Assembly (NCBI RefSeq): GCF_000299415.1
Contig: NZ_AMPG01000003.1
Span: 440,093-504,092, forward strand
DNA: 64,000 nucleotides
DNA from: Candidatus Microthrix parvicella Bio17-1
Lineage (GTDB): Bacteria; Actinomycetota; Acidimicrobiia; Acidimicrobiales; Microtrichaceae
Reading direction: 5' to 3'
Made by a program: the position numbers and the translations under genes. The stretch's first letter is position 1. Every line of letters starts with the position of its first letter. Under the pieces are notes generated by a model that saw nothing but the letters and a program-made list of their open reading frames with translations, searched no databases and was not told the DNA's origin. Shown piece after piece: positions 46,985-56,233 of the stretch.

Positions 46985-48307
46985 ATGCCCGCACCAGGAA
47001 TGCACTCCGGCGTCGCCACCGACGAGGCCCTCAACCTGTCGATGTCCGCCTCCGCCGTGCCGCTGTTCGAGGCGGTGTGCGAGTTCATCGCCAACGAAGT
47101 GGACCCGATCACCGAGGAGTTCTACGCGTTGGGGGAGGGTCGCAGTGACCGCTGGAGTTTTGCCGATGGACAGTTGGAACTGTTGGACGGGGTGAAGGCC
47201 AAGGCCCGCGCCGCGGGACTCTGGAACTTTTTTCTGCCCGACGCTGACACCGGTGAGGGCCTGTCCAACCTGGACTACGCCTACATCGCCGCAGAGTTGG
47301 GCAAGAGCCCGCTGGCGCCCGAATGCCTCAACTGCTCCGCACCCGACACCGGCAACATGGAAGTGCTGGAACGGGTTGGGACCGCCGCGCAGAAGGAGCG
47401 GTGGCTGAAGCCGTTGTTGGACGGTCGGATCCGGTCGGCGTTTGCCATGACCGAGCCGGACGTGGCCTCCAGCGACGCACGCAACGTGGCCACCAGCGCG
47501 GTGCTCGACGGAGACGAATGGCTGATCAACGGCGAAAAGTTCTACATCTCGGGTGCGGGCGATCCCCGCTGCGAGATCATGATCGTGATGGTCCGCACCA
47601 GCCCGGACGGGCCGCCGCACCAACAACAGAGTCAGATCCTGGTGCCCATGAACACCCCCGGCGTGGAAATCGTGGGGGCGATGCAGGTCTTTGGGCAAGA
47701 CGATGCGCCCCACGGCCACATGCACCTGCGTTTCGCCGACGTGCGGGTACCGGCATCCAACATGCTGCTGGGTGAGGGGCGTGGCTTCGAGATCAGCCAG
47801 CTTCGGCTTGGACCCGGGCGTATCCACCACTGCATGCGGTCGATCGGGGCGGCGGAGAAGGCCCTGGAGCTGATGGTGCGACGTGGGCTGAACCGGGAGG
47901 CCTTCGGCAGGCCGCTGGCCCGCCTGGGCAAGAACACCGAGGTCATTGCGAAGGCCCGAATCGAGATCGAGTCGATGCGCCTGATGGTGCTCCGAGCCGC
48001 CCGTGCCATGGACTTCACGGGGAACGCCGAGGCTCGTATCTGGGTCAGCGCGGTCAAGGCGATGGTGCCCGAGCGGGTCTGCGCCATCATCGACGAGGCC
48101 ATCCAGGTTCATGGAGCTGCGGGGATTTCACAGTGGACCCCCCTGGCCGGTATGTACGCCGCGCAGCGCACGTTGCGGTTGGCTGACGGTCCGGATGAGG
48201 TGCATTGGCATGTAGTGGGTCGCGCCGAATTGACCCGCTATGAGAACGATCATTCCCCGGCGGTGCCCCCTGCCGGCGAGCGCGGCGGGGTCTTTTCCGG
48301 GCCCTGA
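46985..48307 (+). CDS. Acyl-CoA dehydrogenase family protein (ACAD11-like)
   Basis: This 440-aa flavoprotein oxidises acyl-CoA to enoyl-CoA. The family pattern is present: FAMTEPDVASSDARNVAT (FAD/substrate binding), WLINGEKFYISGAGDPRCE, GPGRIHHCMRSIGAAEKALELM, REAFGRPLA, and the C-terminal QVHGAAGISQWTPLAGMYAAQRTLRLADGPDEVHW. The last two stretches suggest an ACAD10/11-type enzyme for long-chain or branched substrates. The ATG follows AAAGGA. It stands alone between the Mrp operon and topA. Confidence 0.9.
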   Translation: MPAPGMHSGVATDEALNLSMSASAVPLFEAVCEFIANEVDPITEEFYALGEGRSDRWSFADGQLELLDGVKAKARAAGLWNFFLPDADTGEGLSNLDYAYIAAELGKSPLAPECLNCSAPDTGNMEVLERVGTAAQKERWLKPLLDGRIRSAFAMTEPDVASSDARNVATSAVLDGDEWLINGEKFYISGAGDPRCEIMIVMVRTSPDGPPHQQQSQILVPMNTPGVEIVGAMQVFGQDDAPHGHMHLRFADVRVPASNMLLGEGRGFEISQLRLGPGRIHHCMRSIGAAEKALELMVRRGLNREAFGRPLARLGKNTEVIAKARIEIESMRLMVLRAARAMDFTGNAEARIWVSAVKAMVPERVCAIIDEAIQVHGAAGISQWTPLAGMYAAQRTLRLADGPDEVHWHVVGRAELTRYENDHSPAVPPAGERGGVFSGP

Positions 48308-48406
48308 TCTGTTTGGATATCCGGTACCTCTGAGAGCCCCGGCAAGTGGTTGTCTCAACCGGGTGTGTTTGACGCACGGCGCCCGGCTGGTCTTGGCTAG
48401 GCGGCA

Positions 48407-51169
48407 ATGTCCTCTCTCGTCATCGTCGAGTCACCCGCCAAGGCCCGCACCATCTCCAAGTTTCTTGGTGCGGGCTATGTGGTGGAATCCTCCATCGGCC
48501 ACATCCGCGACCTCCCGCGCTCCGCGGCCGAGGTTCCGGCCGTCTACAAGGGGGAACCCTGGGCCCGCTTGGGGGTGGACACCGCCAACGACTTCAAGCC
48601 GCTGTACGTGGTGGCCGGCGACAAGAAGTCCCAGGTGAAGCATCTGAAGGGGCTGCTGGCCGAGGCGGACGAGTTGTTCCTCGCAACGGATGAGGATCGC
48701 GAGGGTGAGGCAATTGCGTGGCACCTGCTGGAGGTGCTCAGCCCCAAGGTTCCGGTGCGCCGCATGGTGTTCCACGAGATCACGCCCGATGCCATCCAGG
48801 CGGCCATCGACAACCCGCGCGAGCTGGATCGTCGCATGGTCGATGCTCAGGAGGCCCGTCGAATCCTCGACCGCCTCTACGGCTACGAGGTGTCGCCGGT
48901 TCTGTGGAAGAAGGTGATGCCTCGGTTGTCGGCGGGTCGGGTGCAGTCGGTGGCCACCCGCATCGTGGTGGAACGCGAGCGGGCCCGCATGGCCTTTCAG
49001 GTTGCGTCCTATTGGGACCTCAAGGCCCAGGTTGCAACCACTCCAGGGGATGGTGCAGCGTCGACTGCGACACGGTTCGGCGCCCAGGTGATCGAACTGG
49101 ACGGCGTGCGTCTGGCCACCAGCCGCGATTTCAATGCCGATGGCCAACTGACCCGTGAGGGTGCGCTGGTGTTGGACGAGCCCAAGGCCTCGGCGCTGGC
49201 GGCAGCGTTGGCCGACGCAGCGGCCACGGTCACCTCGGTGGAGGCCAAGCCCTACACCCGCCGTCCCTACCCGCCCTTCATGACCTCCACCCTGCAGCAG
49301 GAGGCGGGGCGCAAGCTGCGCTTCAGTTCGGCGCAGACCATGTCGGTGGCCCAGCGACTGTACGAAAACGGTTTCATCACCTACATGCGTACCGACTCGA
49401 CCACGTTGTCGGAGTCGGCGCTCAAGGCAGCACGCAGCGAAATCTCGCAGCGCTACGGGGCGCCCTACCTGCCAAAGGAGCCGCGCACCTACAAGAAGAA
49501 GGTCAAGAACGCGCAAGAGGCGCACGAGGCCATCCGCCCCGCAGGCGACAGCTTTCGGGCGCCCGATGAGGTGCGCGATCAGCTGCGAAGCGACGAGTTT
49601 CGCCTGTACGAACTGATCTGGCGTCGCACCGTGGCCAGTCAGATGAATGACGCACGGGGCGAGTCGGTGCAGGTGCGCCTCTCGGCTCAGACCAACCCTA
49701 CGGGCGGCGCCTCCGCACAGAGTGTCACGATGTCGGCCTCGGGGCGCACCATCCTGTTCCCGGGCTTCCTCGCGGCCTACGTGGAGGGCGAGGACGACGG
49801 CGCCGAAGCCGACGACGCCGAGTCGGTGCTGCCCGATGTGAGCGAGGGCCAGGCGATGGTGGTTGACGAGGCCGAGGCGAAGGGCCACGAGACCCAGCCG
49901 CCGTCACGTTTCACCGAGGCGTCGTTGGTGAAGCGCCTTGAGGAGCTGGGTGTGGGCCGTCCGTCCACGTACGCCTCGATCATCTCCACGATCCTCGACC
50001 GGGGGTACGTGTGGAAGAAGGGATCGGCCTTGATCCCCAGCTTCACGGCCTTCGCCGTGATCGGTTTGCTCGAGGGGCACTTCCCGGAGCTGGTCGACTA
50101 CGCGTTTACCGCACGCATGGAGGACGACCTCGACGGTATTGCCGGCGGGTCGGAGGAGGCGATTCCATGGCTGAGCCGCTTCTACTTCGGAGCCAACGAG
50201 GATGATGCCGGGCTGGCCCGCATGGTCTCGGAAAACCTGGGGGACATCGACGCACGGCAGGTCAACTCGATCCCGCTGGGTACCGACGACGAGGGACGCG
50301 AGGTGGTGGCCCGGGTTGGACGCTACGGCCCGTATCTGCAACGCGGCGATGACCGGGCGGGGGTGCCCGAAGACCTGGCGCCCGATGAGCTGACGTTGGA
50401 GAAGGCCACGGAACTGCTGGATGCGCCGTCGGGCGACCGGGAGTTGGGCACCCACCCGGACACCGGTTGGCCGGTGCAGGTGAAAGCGGGCCGGTATGGG
50501 CCGTACGTGTCGATGGCCGATCCCGAGCAGCCCGATGACAAGCCTCGTTCCGCCTCGCTGTTCGCCACCATGGACGTGGCCACCGTCGGCTTGGACGAGG
50601 CGGTGCAGTTGTTGACGCTGCCTCGCGTGATCGGCGTCGATCCGGCCGACGGTGAGGAGATCGAGGCACTCAACGGTCGCTATGGGCCTTACATCAAGAA
50701 GGGCAAAGACAGCCGCAGCCTCGACTCGGAGGATCAGCTGTTCACCATGACCCTCGAGCAGGCACTCGCCAAGTTGGCTGAGCCCAAGCGTCGCAAGGGG
50801 CAAAGTGCGAAGCCACCGCTGAAGGACCTGGGCCCCGACCCCGACAATGCGGAGCGATCGATCCTCGTCAAGGACGGCCGCTTCGGCCCGTACGTGACCG
50901 ACGGCGAGACCAACGCCAGCCTGCGTAAGGGCGACACGCCCGACGATCTGACCATGGAGCGGGCGCAAGAGCTGCTCGCCGACCGGCGGGCCAAGGGTCC
51001 GGCGAAGAAGAAGGCTCCGGCGAAGAAGAAGGCGCCGGCGAAGAAGAAGGCGCCGGCCAAGAAGAAGGCTCCGGCGAAGAAGAAGGCGCCGGCAAAGAAG
51101 AAGGCGCCGGCAAAGAAGAAGGCTCCGGCCAAGAAGAAGGCTCCGGCCAAGAAGAAGGCGCCCGAGTAG
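48407..51169 (+). CDS. topA: DNA topoisomerase I (type IA) with lysine-rich tail
   Basis: This 920-aa enzyme relaxes negatively supercoiled DNA. The Toprim domain starts LVIVESPAKARTISKFLG, with the acidic cluster ATDEDREGEAIAWHL. The catalytic Tyr is in FITYMRTDSTTL (Tyr326). ARRILDRLYGYEVSPVLWKK and LVKRLEELGVGRPSTYASII are also typical. As in other actinobacteria there are no zinc fingers; instead several ~45-residue C-terminal repeats (GRYGPYVSMADPEQPDD, GRFGPYVTDGETNASLRKG) and a tail of nine AKKKAP units. The gene begins the conserved topA-MFS-tmk-holB neighbourhood. Confidence 0.97.
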   Translation: MSSLVIVESPAKARTISKFLGAGYVVESSIGHIRDLPRSAAEVPAVYKGEPWARLGVDTANDFKPLYVVAGDKKSQVKHLKGLLAEADELFLATDEDREGEAIAWHLLEVLSPKVPVRRMVFHEITPDAIQAAIDNPRELDRRMVDAQEARRILDRLYGYEVSPVLWKKVMPRLSAGRVQSVATRIVVERERARMAFQVASYWDLKAQVATTPGDGAASTATRFGAQVIELDGVRLATSRDFNADGQLTREGALVLDEPKASALAAALADAAATVTSVEAKPYTRRPYPPFMTSTLQQEAGRKLRFSSAQTMSVAQRLYENGFITYMRTDSTTLSESALKAARSEISQRYGAPYLPKEPRTYKKKVKNAQEAHEAIRPAGDSFRAPDEVRDQLRSDEFRLYELIWRRTVASQMNDARGESVQVRLSAQTNPTGGASAQSVTMSASGRTILFPGFLAAYVEGEDDGAEADDAESVLPDVSEGQAMVVDEAEAKGHETQPPSRFTEASLVKRLEELGVGRPSTYASIISTILDRGYVWKKGSALIPSFTAFAVIGLLEGHFPELVDYAFTARMEDDLDGIAGGSEEAIPWLSRFYFGANEDDAGLARMVSENLGDIDARQVNSIPLGTDDEGREVVARVGRYGPYLQRGDDRAGVPEDLAPDELTLEKATELLDAPSGDRELGTHPDTGWPVQVKAGRYGPYVSMADPEQPDDKPRSASLFATMDVATVGLDEAVQLLTLPRVIGVDPADGEEIEALNGRYGPYIKKGKDSRSLDSEDQLFTMTLEQALAKLAEPKRRKGQSAKPPLKDLGPDPDNAERSILVKDGRFGPYVTDGETNASLRKGDTPDDLTMERAQELLADRRAKGPAKKKAPAKKKAPAKKKAPAKKKAPAKKKAPAKKKAPAKKKAPAKKKAPAKKKAPE
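51002..51163 (+). repeat. Nine tandem 18-bp repeats encoding AKKKAP (topA tail)
   Basis: Nearly identical 18-bp units of the form GCG AAG AAG AAG GCN CCG encode nine AKKKAP hexapeptides at the end of TopA. Units differ only in the third base of Ala codons. Such Lys-rich tails raise DNA affinity and processivity in actinobacterial TopA. The copy number could vary between strains because the array is in frame and highly repetitive. Confidence 0.9.
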
Positions 51170-51209
51170 CCGCAGCATCGCCGAATCAGGAGCTTGTCCG
51201 CCCTACGAT

Positions 51210-52958
51210 GTGCGCTGCGCTCCCGGCCGACCCGGTGAGGCGTCCCTCGACACCGTGATGAGAACCAGCTCACAGCCGATGGGGTCCGACGAGGCCCTGG
51301 CGTCGCCAATCGACGACCCGCCGATCGCCGGAACCTCCGTTGACGCCCCGGACGGGGTGGTCGCTTCAAGCGACTTCGTCGACGATGAGTTGGACCCCTC
51401 CACCGAGGGGCTTGGGTGGCGTCAACGGATCTTTGGCACCAGCGACTTCTTCTACCTGTGGGTGGTGCAGCTGATCTCTGCGCTGGGCGATTGGGTGGGG
51501 CTGTTCGCCATCACCGCGCTGGCCACCCAGATTTCCTCGCAGCCCGAGGCCGCAACCGCACTCGTGCTGACCGCCCGGGTGGCGCCTGGCCTGTTCCTGG
51601 CCCCGCTGGCCGGGGTGATGGTGGATCGCTTCGACCGCAAGAAGGTGATGATCGTCTCCGACCTGGCCAGGGCGGCGGTGTTCATGGCCCTCCCCTTTGT
51701 GCGCACCGTTCCCGGACTGGTTGTCGCTTCGCTTCTGTTGGAGGTGTTCACCATGTTGTGGTCGCCCGCCAAGGAGGCGGTTGTCCCCAGCCTGGTGCCC
51801 CGCAAGAAGCTGACCGACGCCAACTCGCTCAGCCTGGTTGCCGCCTACTGCACGATGCCGGTCGCCGGTGGTCTGATCTTCCTGTTGACCGCAGCCAACG
51901 GTTCATTGGCCAACATTTCGTGGTTGGGGCCGCTCCAGTTTCAGAGTTCGTTGAGCCAGTCGCAGGCGCTGGCGTTCTACTTCAACGCTGCATCGTTCGT
52001 GATCGGGGCGCTGATCATCTGGAAATTGGTGCGTATTCCCAAGCATGCGCTTGGCGGCAGTGTGGTGGGCGACGAGCGGGCGGCGGGCATCGGACAAACG
52101 TTCTCCGACATGCGTGAGGGCTGGCGTTTTATCATTGGTAACCCCGTGGTTCTGGGGGTCAACGTGGGGCTGGCCACCGGGCTGTTCGGCGCGGCAATGC
52201 TGGTTCCCCTTGGGCCGGTGTTTGCCGAAAAGGTGATCGGTTCGGGCGACACCTTCTCGTTGTTCATCACAGCGTTGGGTTTGGGTGTTGCCCTGGGTGT
52301 TGGCGCACTGTCGTTTGTCCAGAAGCTGCTGCCGAAGCGGGCGTCGTTTCTGTTGGCCTCGTTTGTCAGCGGGTTCGCGCTGATCCTTGCCGCCTCCATG
52401 TCGTCGTTCTGGCCTGCCGCCGCATGTGTGTTGCTGCTGGGCATCTGTGGTGGAACGGTCTACATCCTGGGTTTCACCCTGTTGCAGACGTACACCACGG
52501 ACGAAGTGCGCGGCCGGATCTTCTCCACGCTGCTCACCTTGGTGCGTCTGTGCGTGCTGTTGTCACTGCTGCTCGGCCCGTTGCTGGCGGCGCTGTTCGA
52601 GCGGCTGATGTCGTCGTTGTTCGAGCCCGACGCGGCCGGCATCCCCCAGATGCAGTTGGGTTCGATCTCGCTGGCGGTCCCGGGCGTGCGGGTGGCGTTG
52701 TGGACCGGTGGTTTGGTGATTCTGGGCGCCGCAACGTTGGCATCCCGGTCGATGGGGTTCCACCTCCGTGAGGGAGTGGCCGATGTTCGGGCCCAGCTCC
52801 GTTCCTCCGAGGTCCGGCCCGAGTACTCTGCTGAGATCCACCTGACCGACTTCGCCGAGGCGACGGTCGAACTCTCCGAGGCGCAACCGCCTCCGTCGGC
52901 ACCGGGACTCCGCGGCCGTCGTGCTGCCCGAGGCCGACGATCCGAGGTGGTTGGGTGA
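51210..52958 (+). CDS. MFS transporter (topA-tmk neighbour)
   Basis: This is a 582-aa (or ~566 if started at ATG 51258) membrane protein with about twelve helices. The MFS A motif is LAGVMVDRFDRKKVMIVSD. A hydrophilic N-terminus of about 65 residues and a charged C-terminal tail of about 60 residues flank the helical core. It is of the ABC-like MFS_3/enterobactin-exporter type (YLWVVQLISALGDWVGLFAITALA). It overlaps tmk by 4 nt. The substrate is unknown; the location between topA and tmk is conserved in related actinobacteria. Confidence 0.82.
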   Translation: MRCAPGRPGEASLDTVMRTSSQPMGSDEALASPIDDPPIAGTSVDAPDGVVASSDFVDDELDPSTEGLGWRQRIFGTSDFFYLWVVQLISALGDWVGLFAITALATQISSQPEAATALVLTARVAPGLFLAPLAGVMVDRFDRKKVMIVSDLARAAVFMALPFVRTVPGLVVASLLLEVFTMLWSPAKEAVVPSLVPRKKLTDANSLSLVAAYCTMPVAGGLIFLLTAANGSLANISWLGPLQFQSSLSQSQALAFYFNAASFVIGALIIWKLVRIPKHALGGSVVGDERAAGIGQTFSDMREGWRFIIGNPVVLGVNVGLATGLFGAAMLVPLGPVFAEKVIGSGDTFSLFITALGLGVALGVGALSFVQKLLPKRASFLLASFVSGFALILAASMSSFWPAAACVLLLGICGGTVYILGFTLLQTYTTDEVRGRIFSTLLTLVRLCVLLSLLLGPLLAALFERLMSSLFEPDAAGIPQMQLGSISLAVPGVRVALWTGGLVILGAATLASRSMGFHLREGVADVRAQLRSSEVRPEYSAEIHLTDFAEATVELSEAQPPPSAPGLRGRRAARGRRSEVVG

Positions 52959-53596
52959 CGTCTCCTCGCGGCTCCTTCGTGGTGTTGGAGGGCCCTGACG
53001 GCGCCGGCAAGTCCACTCAGGTGGCACGCCTCGCCACCCGGCTGGACGCACTGCCCACGCGTGAGCCGGGTGATACGCCGTTGGGCGCGGAGTTGCGCCG
53101 ACTGTTGTTGGACGACGATCAACTCACCCGTCCGGGCCTTCGGGCGGAGGCGTTGATGATGGCGGCCGACAGGGCCCAACACATCGAGGAAGTGGTGGAG
53201 CCTGCGTTGGCGGCGGGCCGACACGTGGTGAGCGATCGTTTCATCGGATCGTCGGTGGCCTACCAGGGGTACGGCCGGGGGCTCGATCCCATGGCGGTAT
53301 TGGGCATTTCGCAGTTTGCCGCAGCCGGTTTGGAGGCCGACCTGGTGATTGTGGTGGACGTGCCGGTCGAGGTCACCCTCGATCGGGTGGGAGGCCAGCA
53401 GGACCGCATCGAGGCGGCCGGACCAGAGTTTCATCGCCGTGTTCGCACGGGGTTCCTGGCTCAGGCCGATGCCGATGCGCAACGATGGGTGGTCGTCGAT
53501 GGGAGTCGTTCGGTGGATGAAGTAACTCAGGCAATCGTGACGGCTGTTCGGGATCGGTTGGGGTTGCTCAATGACGCAAGCCGAGCCCGTGGTTGA
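52955..53596 (+). CDS. tmk: Thymidylate kinase
   Basis: This 213-aa enzyme phosphorylates dTMP to dTDP. Walker A is LEGPDGAGKSTQ, followed by TREPGDTPLGAELRRLLL (the DRX-type loop region), RAQHIEEVVEPAL and VVSDRFIGSSVAYQGYGRGL (DR[YF] motif). The GTG start overlaps the MFS stop as GTGA, and the 3' end overlaps holB by 26 nt, so the pair is translationally linked. Confidence 0.96.
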   Translation: MTSPRGSFVVLEGPDGAGKSTQVARLATRLDALPTREPGDTPLGAELRRLLLDDDQLTRPGLRAEALMMAADRAQHIEEVVEPALAAGRHVVSDRFIGSSVAYQGYGRGLDPMAVLGISQFAAAGLEADLVIVVDVPVEVTLDRVGGQQDRIEAAGPEFHRRVRTGFLAQADADAQRWVVVDGSRSVDEVTQAIVTAVRDRLGLLNDASRARG

Positions 53597-54668
53597 TCCT
53601 GCGGTGGCCGGCAAGCCGGCTCCCTTCGATGAACTGGTGGGGCAGGCACCGGCGGTGGCCCAGCTGACTGCAGCGCTCGAGCGCCCGGTACCCGCGTACC
53701 TCTTTGTCGGACACACCGGGTGGGGGACTCGACGCGCCGCAGATCTTTTCGCCGGCGAGTTGCTGGCGGGCCGTGATCCGGATGGGGTCAAACGACATCG
53801 CAGCCTTGCAGCAGCCGAGAACCATCCTGCCATCGCAGTGGTGGAGCGCACGGGTGCCGCCATCAGCGTCGAGGAGGCACGGTCCATTGCCCGACGCGCC
53901 GAGTTGGCACCGCCGGAGGGTACACATCAAGTGCTGGTTCTGGTGGACTTTCACCTGGTTCGCAGCGCGGCGCCTGCGTTGTTGAAGACCATCGAGGAAC
54001 CGCCTTCGAGCACCACGTTCGTGGTCTTGGCCGAGGAGGTCACCCCCGAGTTGGTGACCATTGCATCAAGGTGTCTGCGGGTTGATTTTCGGCCCATCCC
54101 AACCGACGACCTGATGCGGACGGTGGTGGCAGAGGGCTACGCCCCCGAGGCGGTGGCGGCTGCCGCCAGGGCGGCCGGCGGAGACCTGGAGCGGGTTCGG
54201 GCCCTGCTGTCAGACGATGCCGCATCCACGCGTTGGCAACGTTGGGCACAACTTCTCAATCGGGTCGACGGAACAGCGGCCGTCGCCAGCGGGCTGTCGA
54301 CCGAGCTGATTGCCGACCTTGACGCAGCGGGCGAGGCGCTCGCTGCCGGCCATGCGCAACAACTTGAAGCCTTCGATGCAGCCGAGGACGAAGGGCAGCG
54401 GGGTCAGGCAGGGCGACGCAAGCGTCTGGAAGACCGCCACAAGCGAGAGGCCAGGCGTCTGCGTAACGACGCGCTCCGGGCCGGTATGGCGGCACTCGCC
54501 GACGAGGCACGAGCGGCGGTGAGCACACCGACGGCAAGCACGATCGCCAACTACGAACGCGTCGGCGATTCCTTGGCAGCCTTGGAGTTGGCGCTGGTGC
54601 ACAATGCTCGTGAGGATCTGGCCCTCTTGGCGCTCGTGATGGCCCTGGGCGAGGGTGCTACAGGTTGA
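53571..54668 (+). CDS. holB: DNA polymerase III delta' (clamp-loader) subunit
   Basis: This 365-aa AAA+ fold protein has FDELVGQAPAVAQLTAALE, APALLKTIEEPPSSTTFVVLAEE (sensor region) and IASRCLRVDFRPIPTDDL. The P-loop is degenerate (FVGHTGWGTRRAA, without GKT), as expected for a delta' subunit that does not hydrolyse ATP. The four zinc-binding cysteines usual in delta' are missing between the P-loop and IAVVERTG. A Lys/Arg-rich stretch at ~285-310 (RRKRLEDRHKREARRLRND) is an insertion not seen in E. coli delta'. The tmk-holB linkage supports the call. Confidence 0.85.
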   Translation: MTQAEPVVDPAVAGKPAPFDELVGQAPAVAQLTAALERPVPAYLFVGHTGWGTRRAADLFAGELLAGRDPDGVKRHRSLAAAENHPAIAVVERTGAAISVEEARSIARRAELAPPEGTHQVLVLVDFHLVRSAAPALLKTIEEPPSSTTFVVLAEEVTPELVTIASRCLRVDFRPIPTDDLMRTVVAEGYAPEAVAAAARAAGGDLERVRALLSDDAASTRWQRWAQLLNRVDGTAAVASGLSTELIADLDAAGEALAAGHAQQLEAFDAAEDEGQRGQAGRRKRLEDRHKREARRLRNDALRAGMAALADEARAAVSTPTASTIANYERVGDSLAALELALVHNAREDLALLALVMALGEGATG

Positions 54669-54820
54669 TTCCTCGGGCCTTCCGTGCCTCATGCTCTTGA
54701 CCGGCAACGGGCTGGGGTAGACGGATTTCTCTTTAGCCAGGGCTAGTGTCGTTGTGGTCAACGGCTCAGAAAGGTGTCGGCGGTGCATGCATCGCCCACC
54801 CCAGACAGCAGAATTGTTTC

Positions 54821-55876
54821 ATGATGAACCGATCACCGAATCACTCTGACGGTCAGTCACTGAGTCAGGGGTCAGCTTCGTTTCCTGTCGCGAAGGTGGG
54901 GGTGGCATTGGTGGCCGTGGCGGCACTGGTCTTTGGTGGGTGGCGGGGCATCGAGCGGCAGGCAGAACGATCGGATTCAACCGGGCAGGCCGGCGCCGCA
55001 ACGCTGCAGACGCCCAGGTCCTCATCTGCGGCGACGTGGCCCCAGTCGTTCGTTGTCACCCCGGTTTCAACTGCTCTGAAGCAGAAGGCAGCGGCCGACC
55101 AGGCTGCCGCAGCGGCAGCGGCAACCACCATCCCGGCCCTACCTCAGCGGGGCGCATGGGATGAGCTGGCCCCGGTTCCCGGCTCCGAGGTACACGACGT
55201 TTCGTCGCTTCCGGCACTGTCCAAGGAACTGGCCCCGGTGGTGGTGCTGACCTTCGACGACGGACCCGGCCCTCAGACCGCTGCGATCCTGGATATTTTG
55301 CAACGCGAGCAGGTGACCGCCACCTTCTTCATGTTGGGCAGCCAGGTGCGGGAGCGACCCGAGGACGCCAGGGCGGTGGCCGCGGCGGGGTTTCCGATTG
55401 GATCGCACACCATGGATCACAAGGATCTGGCCACGCTGACGCCTTACGAGGTCGAACGTGAGATTCGCGACTCCACCAGTGCGATCAACGAGGTGGTCGG
55501 CAAGGGAACCGTTCAGTGCATGCGCGCGCCGTACGGCAGCTTTAACGACGAGACGCTGGGCGTGGCCAAGGAGCAGTCGCTGGGGTTGGTCGGTTGGGAT
55601 GTTGACACCGAAGACTGGAAGGTTCGTGACTCGGCTCGAATTTTGGCCCGTGCCACGATGCCAGGACACCGTCAGCTCATCCTCATGCACGACGCCGGCG
55701 GCAACCGCGATGCCACGGTCGCGGCGCTGCCGCAGATCATCGCCCGCTACAAGGCTCAGGGCGCCCGCTTCATCTCGCTCTGTGGCTCGGAGTTGGATGG
55801 TGGCAATGCAACCACCGAGGCCCCCGTTGTGGCCTCACCGGTCACCACCGCGCCAAAGCCCCCGACGCTTGGCTGA
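54821..55876 (+). CDS. Membrane-anchored polysaccharide deacetylase (NodB domain)
   Basis: This 351-aa protein has an N-terminal membrane segment (about residues 25-45, VGVALVAVAALVFGGW) and a long Ala/Ser/Thr-rich linker. A CE4 NodB domain follows, with all catalytic motifs: VVLTFDDGPGP (Asp pair), GSHTMDHKDL (metal His pair), RAPYGSFNDET and VGWDVDTEDW with LILMHDAGG. It would remove acetyl groups from peptidoglycan or chitin-like surface glycans outside the cell. The start is the first of two adjacent ATGs; the ribosome-binding site is weak. A Thr-rich tail ends the protein. Confidence 0.88.
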   Translation: MMNRSPNHSDGQSLSQGSASFPVAKVGVALVAVAALVFGGWRGIERQAERSDSTGQAGAATLQTPRSSSAATWPQSFVVTPVSTALKQKAAADQAAAAAAATTIPALPQRGAWDELAPVPGSEVHDVSSLPALSKELAPVVVLTFDDGPGPQTAAILDILQREQVTATFFMLGSQVRERPEDARAVAAAGFPIGSHTMDHKDLATLTPYEVEREIRDSTSAINEVVGKGTVQCMRAPYGSFNDETLGVAKEQSLGLVGWDVDTEDWKVRDSARILARATMPGHRQLILMHDAGGNRDATVAALPQIIARYKAQGARFISLCGSELDGGNATTEAPVVASPVTTAPKPPTLG

Positions 55877-56100
55877 ACGACGAAGCCGCGGGCCGCCATC
55901 ACGATGCCAAGCGGGTCTCCACGGTTCGTGGGCTTTGAGAGTCCACGGCCGGGCGTGCAACTTCGAGGCCCCGCAGTGCTCGGACTTGGTGAGGCATTCC
56001 GGTTGCTGCTCAGCGCGTTCAATCGCCGGGGCAGACAGCGAGCAGCTTGCCGAAAGTAGATGGCCGGAGGCATCGGCATCGCTGGTAGGGTGTGGTCTTC

Positions 56101-56176
56101 GCCCGGGTAGCTCAGACGGCAGAGCAGCTCACTCGTAATGAGCAGGTCAGGAGTTCGATTCTCCTCTCGGGCTCCA
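56101..56176 (+). tRNA. tRNA-Thr (anticodon CGT), CCA encoded
   Basis: The 76-nt cloverleaf has acceptor arms GCCCGGG/CTCGGGC (one G-T pair), D arm GCTC-AGACGGCA-GAGC and anticodon stem GCTCA/TGAGC. The loop CTCGTAA gives anticodon CGT (codon ACG, Thr). The T arm AGGAG-TTCGATT-CTCCT is followed by an encoded TCCA end. The gene lies at the edge where the chromosome changes to plasmid-like content, a typical integration site position. Confidence 0.95.
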
Positions 56177-56233
56177 CTCACATCCTTGCAATATCAGGGG
56201 TTTCAGCCCTTTCGCAGGGGTCGCCACCGTGGC

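Noticed and set aside
48369-48399. Sigma-70-like promoter before topA (TTGACG with a weak -10)
   Set aside because: The -35 match is fair but the -10 candidates (TTGGCT, TGGCTA) and spacing are poor, so I did not list it as a feature.
51002-51163. CRISPR-like spaced repeats
   Set aside because: The repeats are directly adjacent, in frame in topA and encode the Lys-rich tail; there are no spacers.
55877-56100. Gene in the gap before tRNA-Thr
   Set aside because: Short frames only, without start signals or family resemblance.
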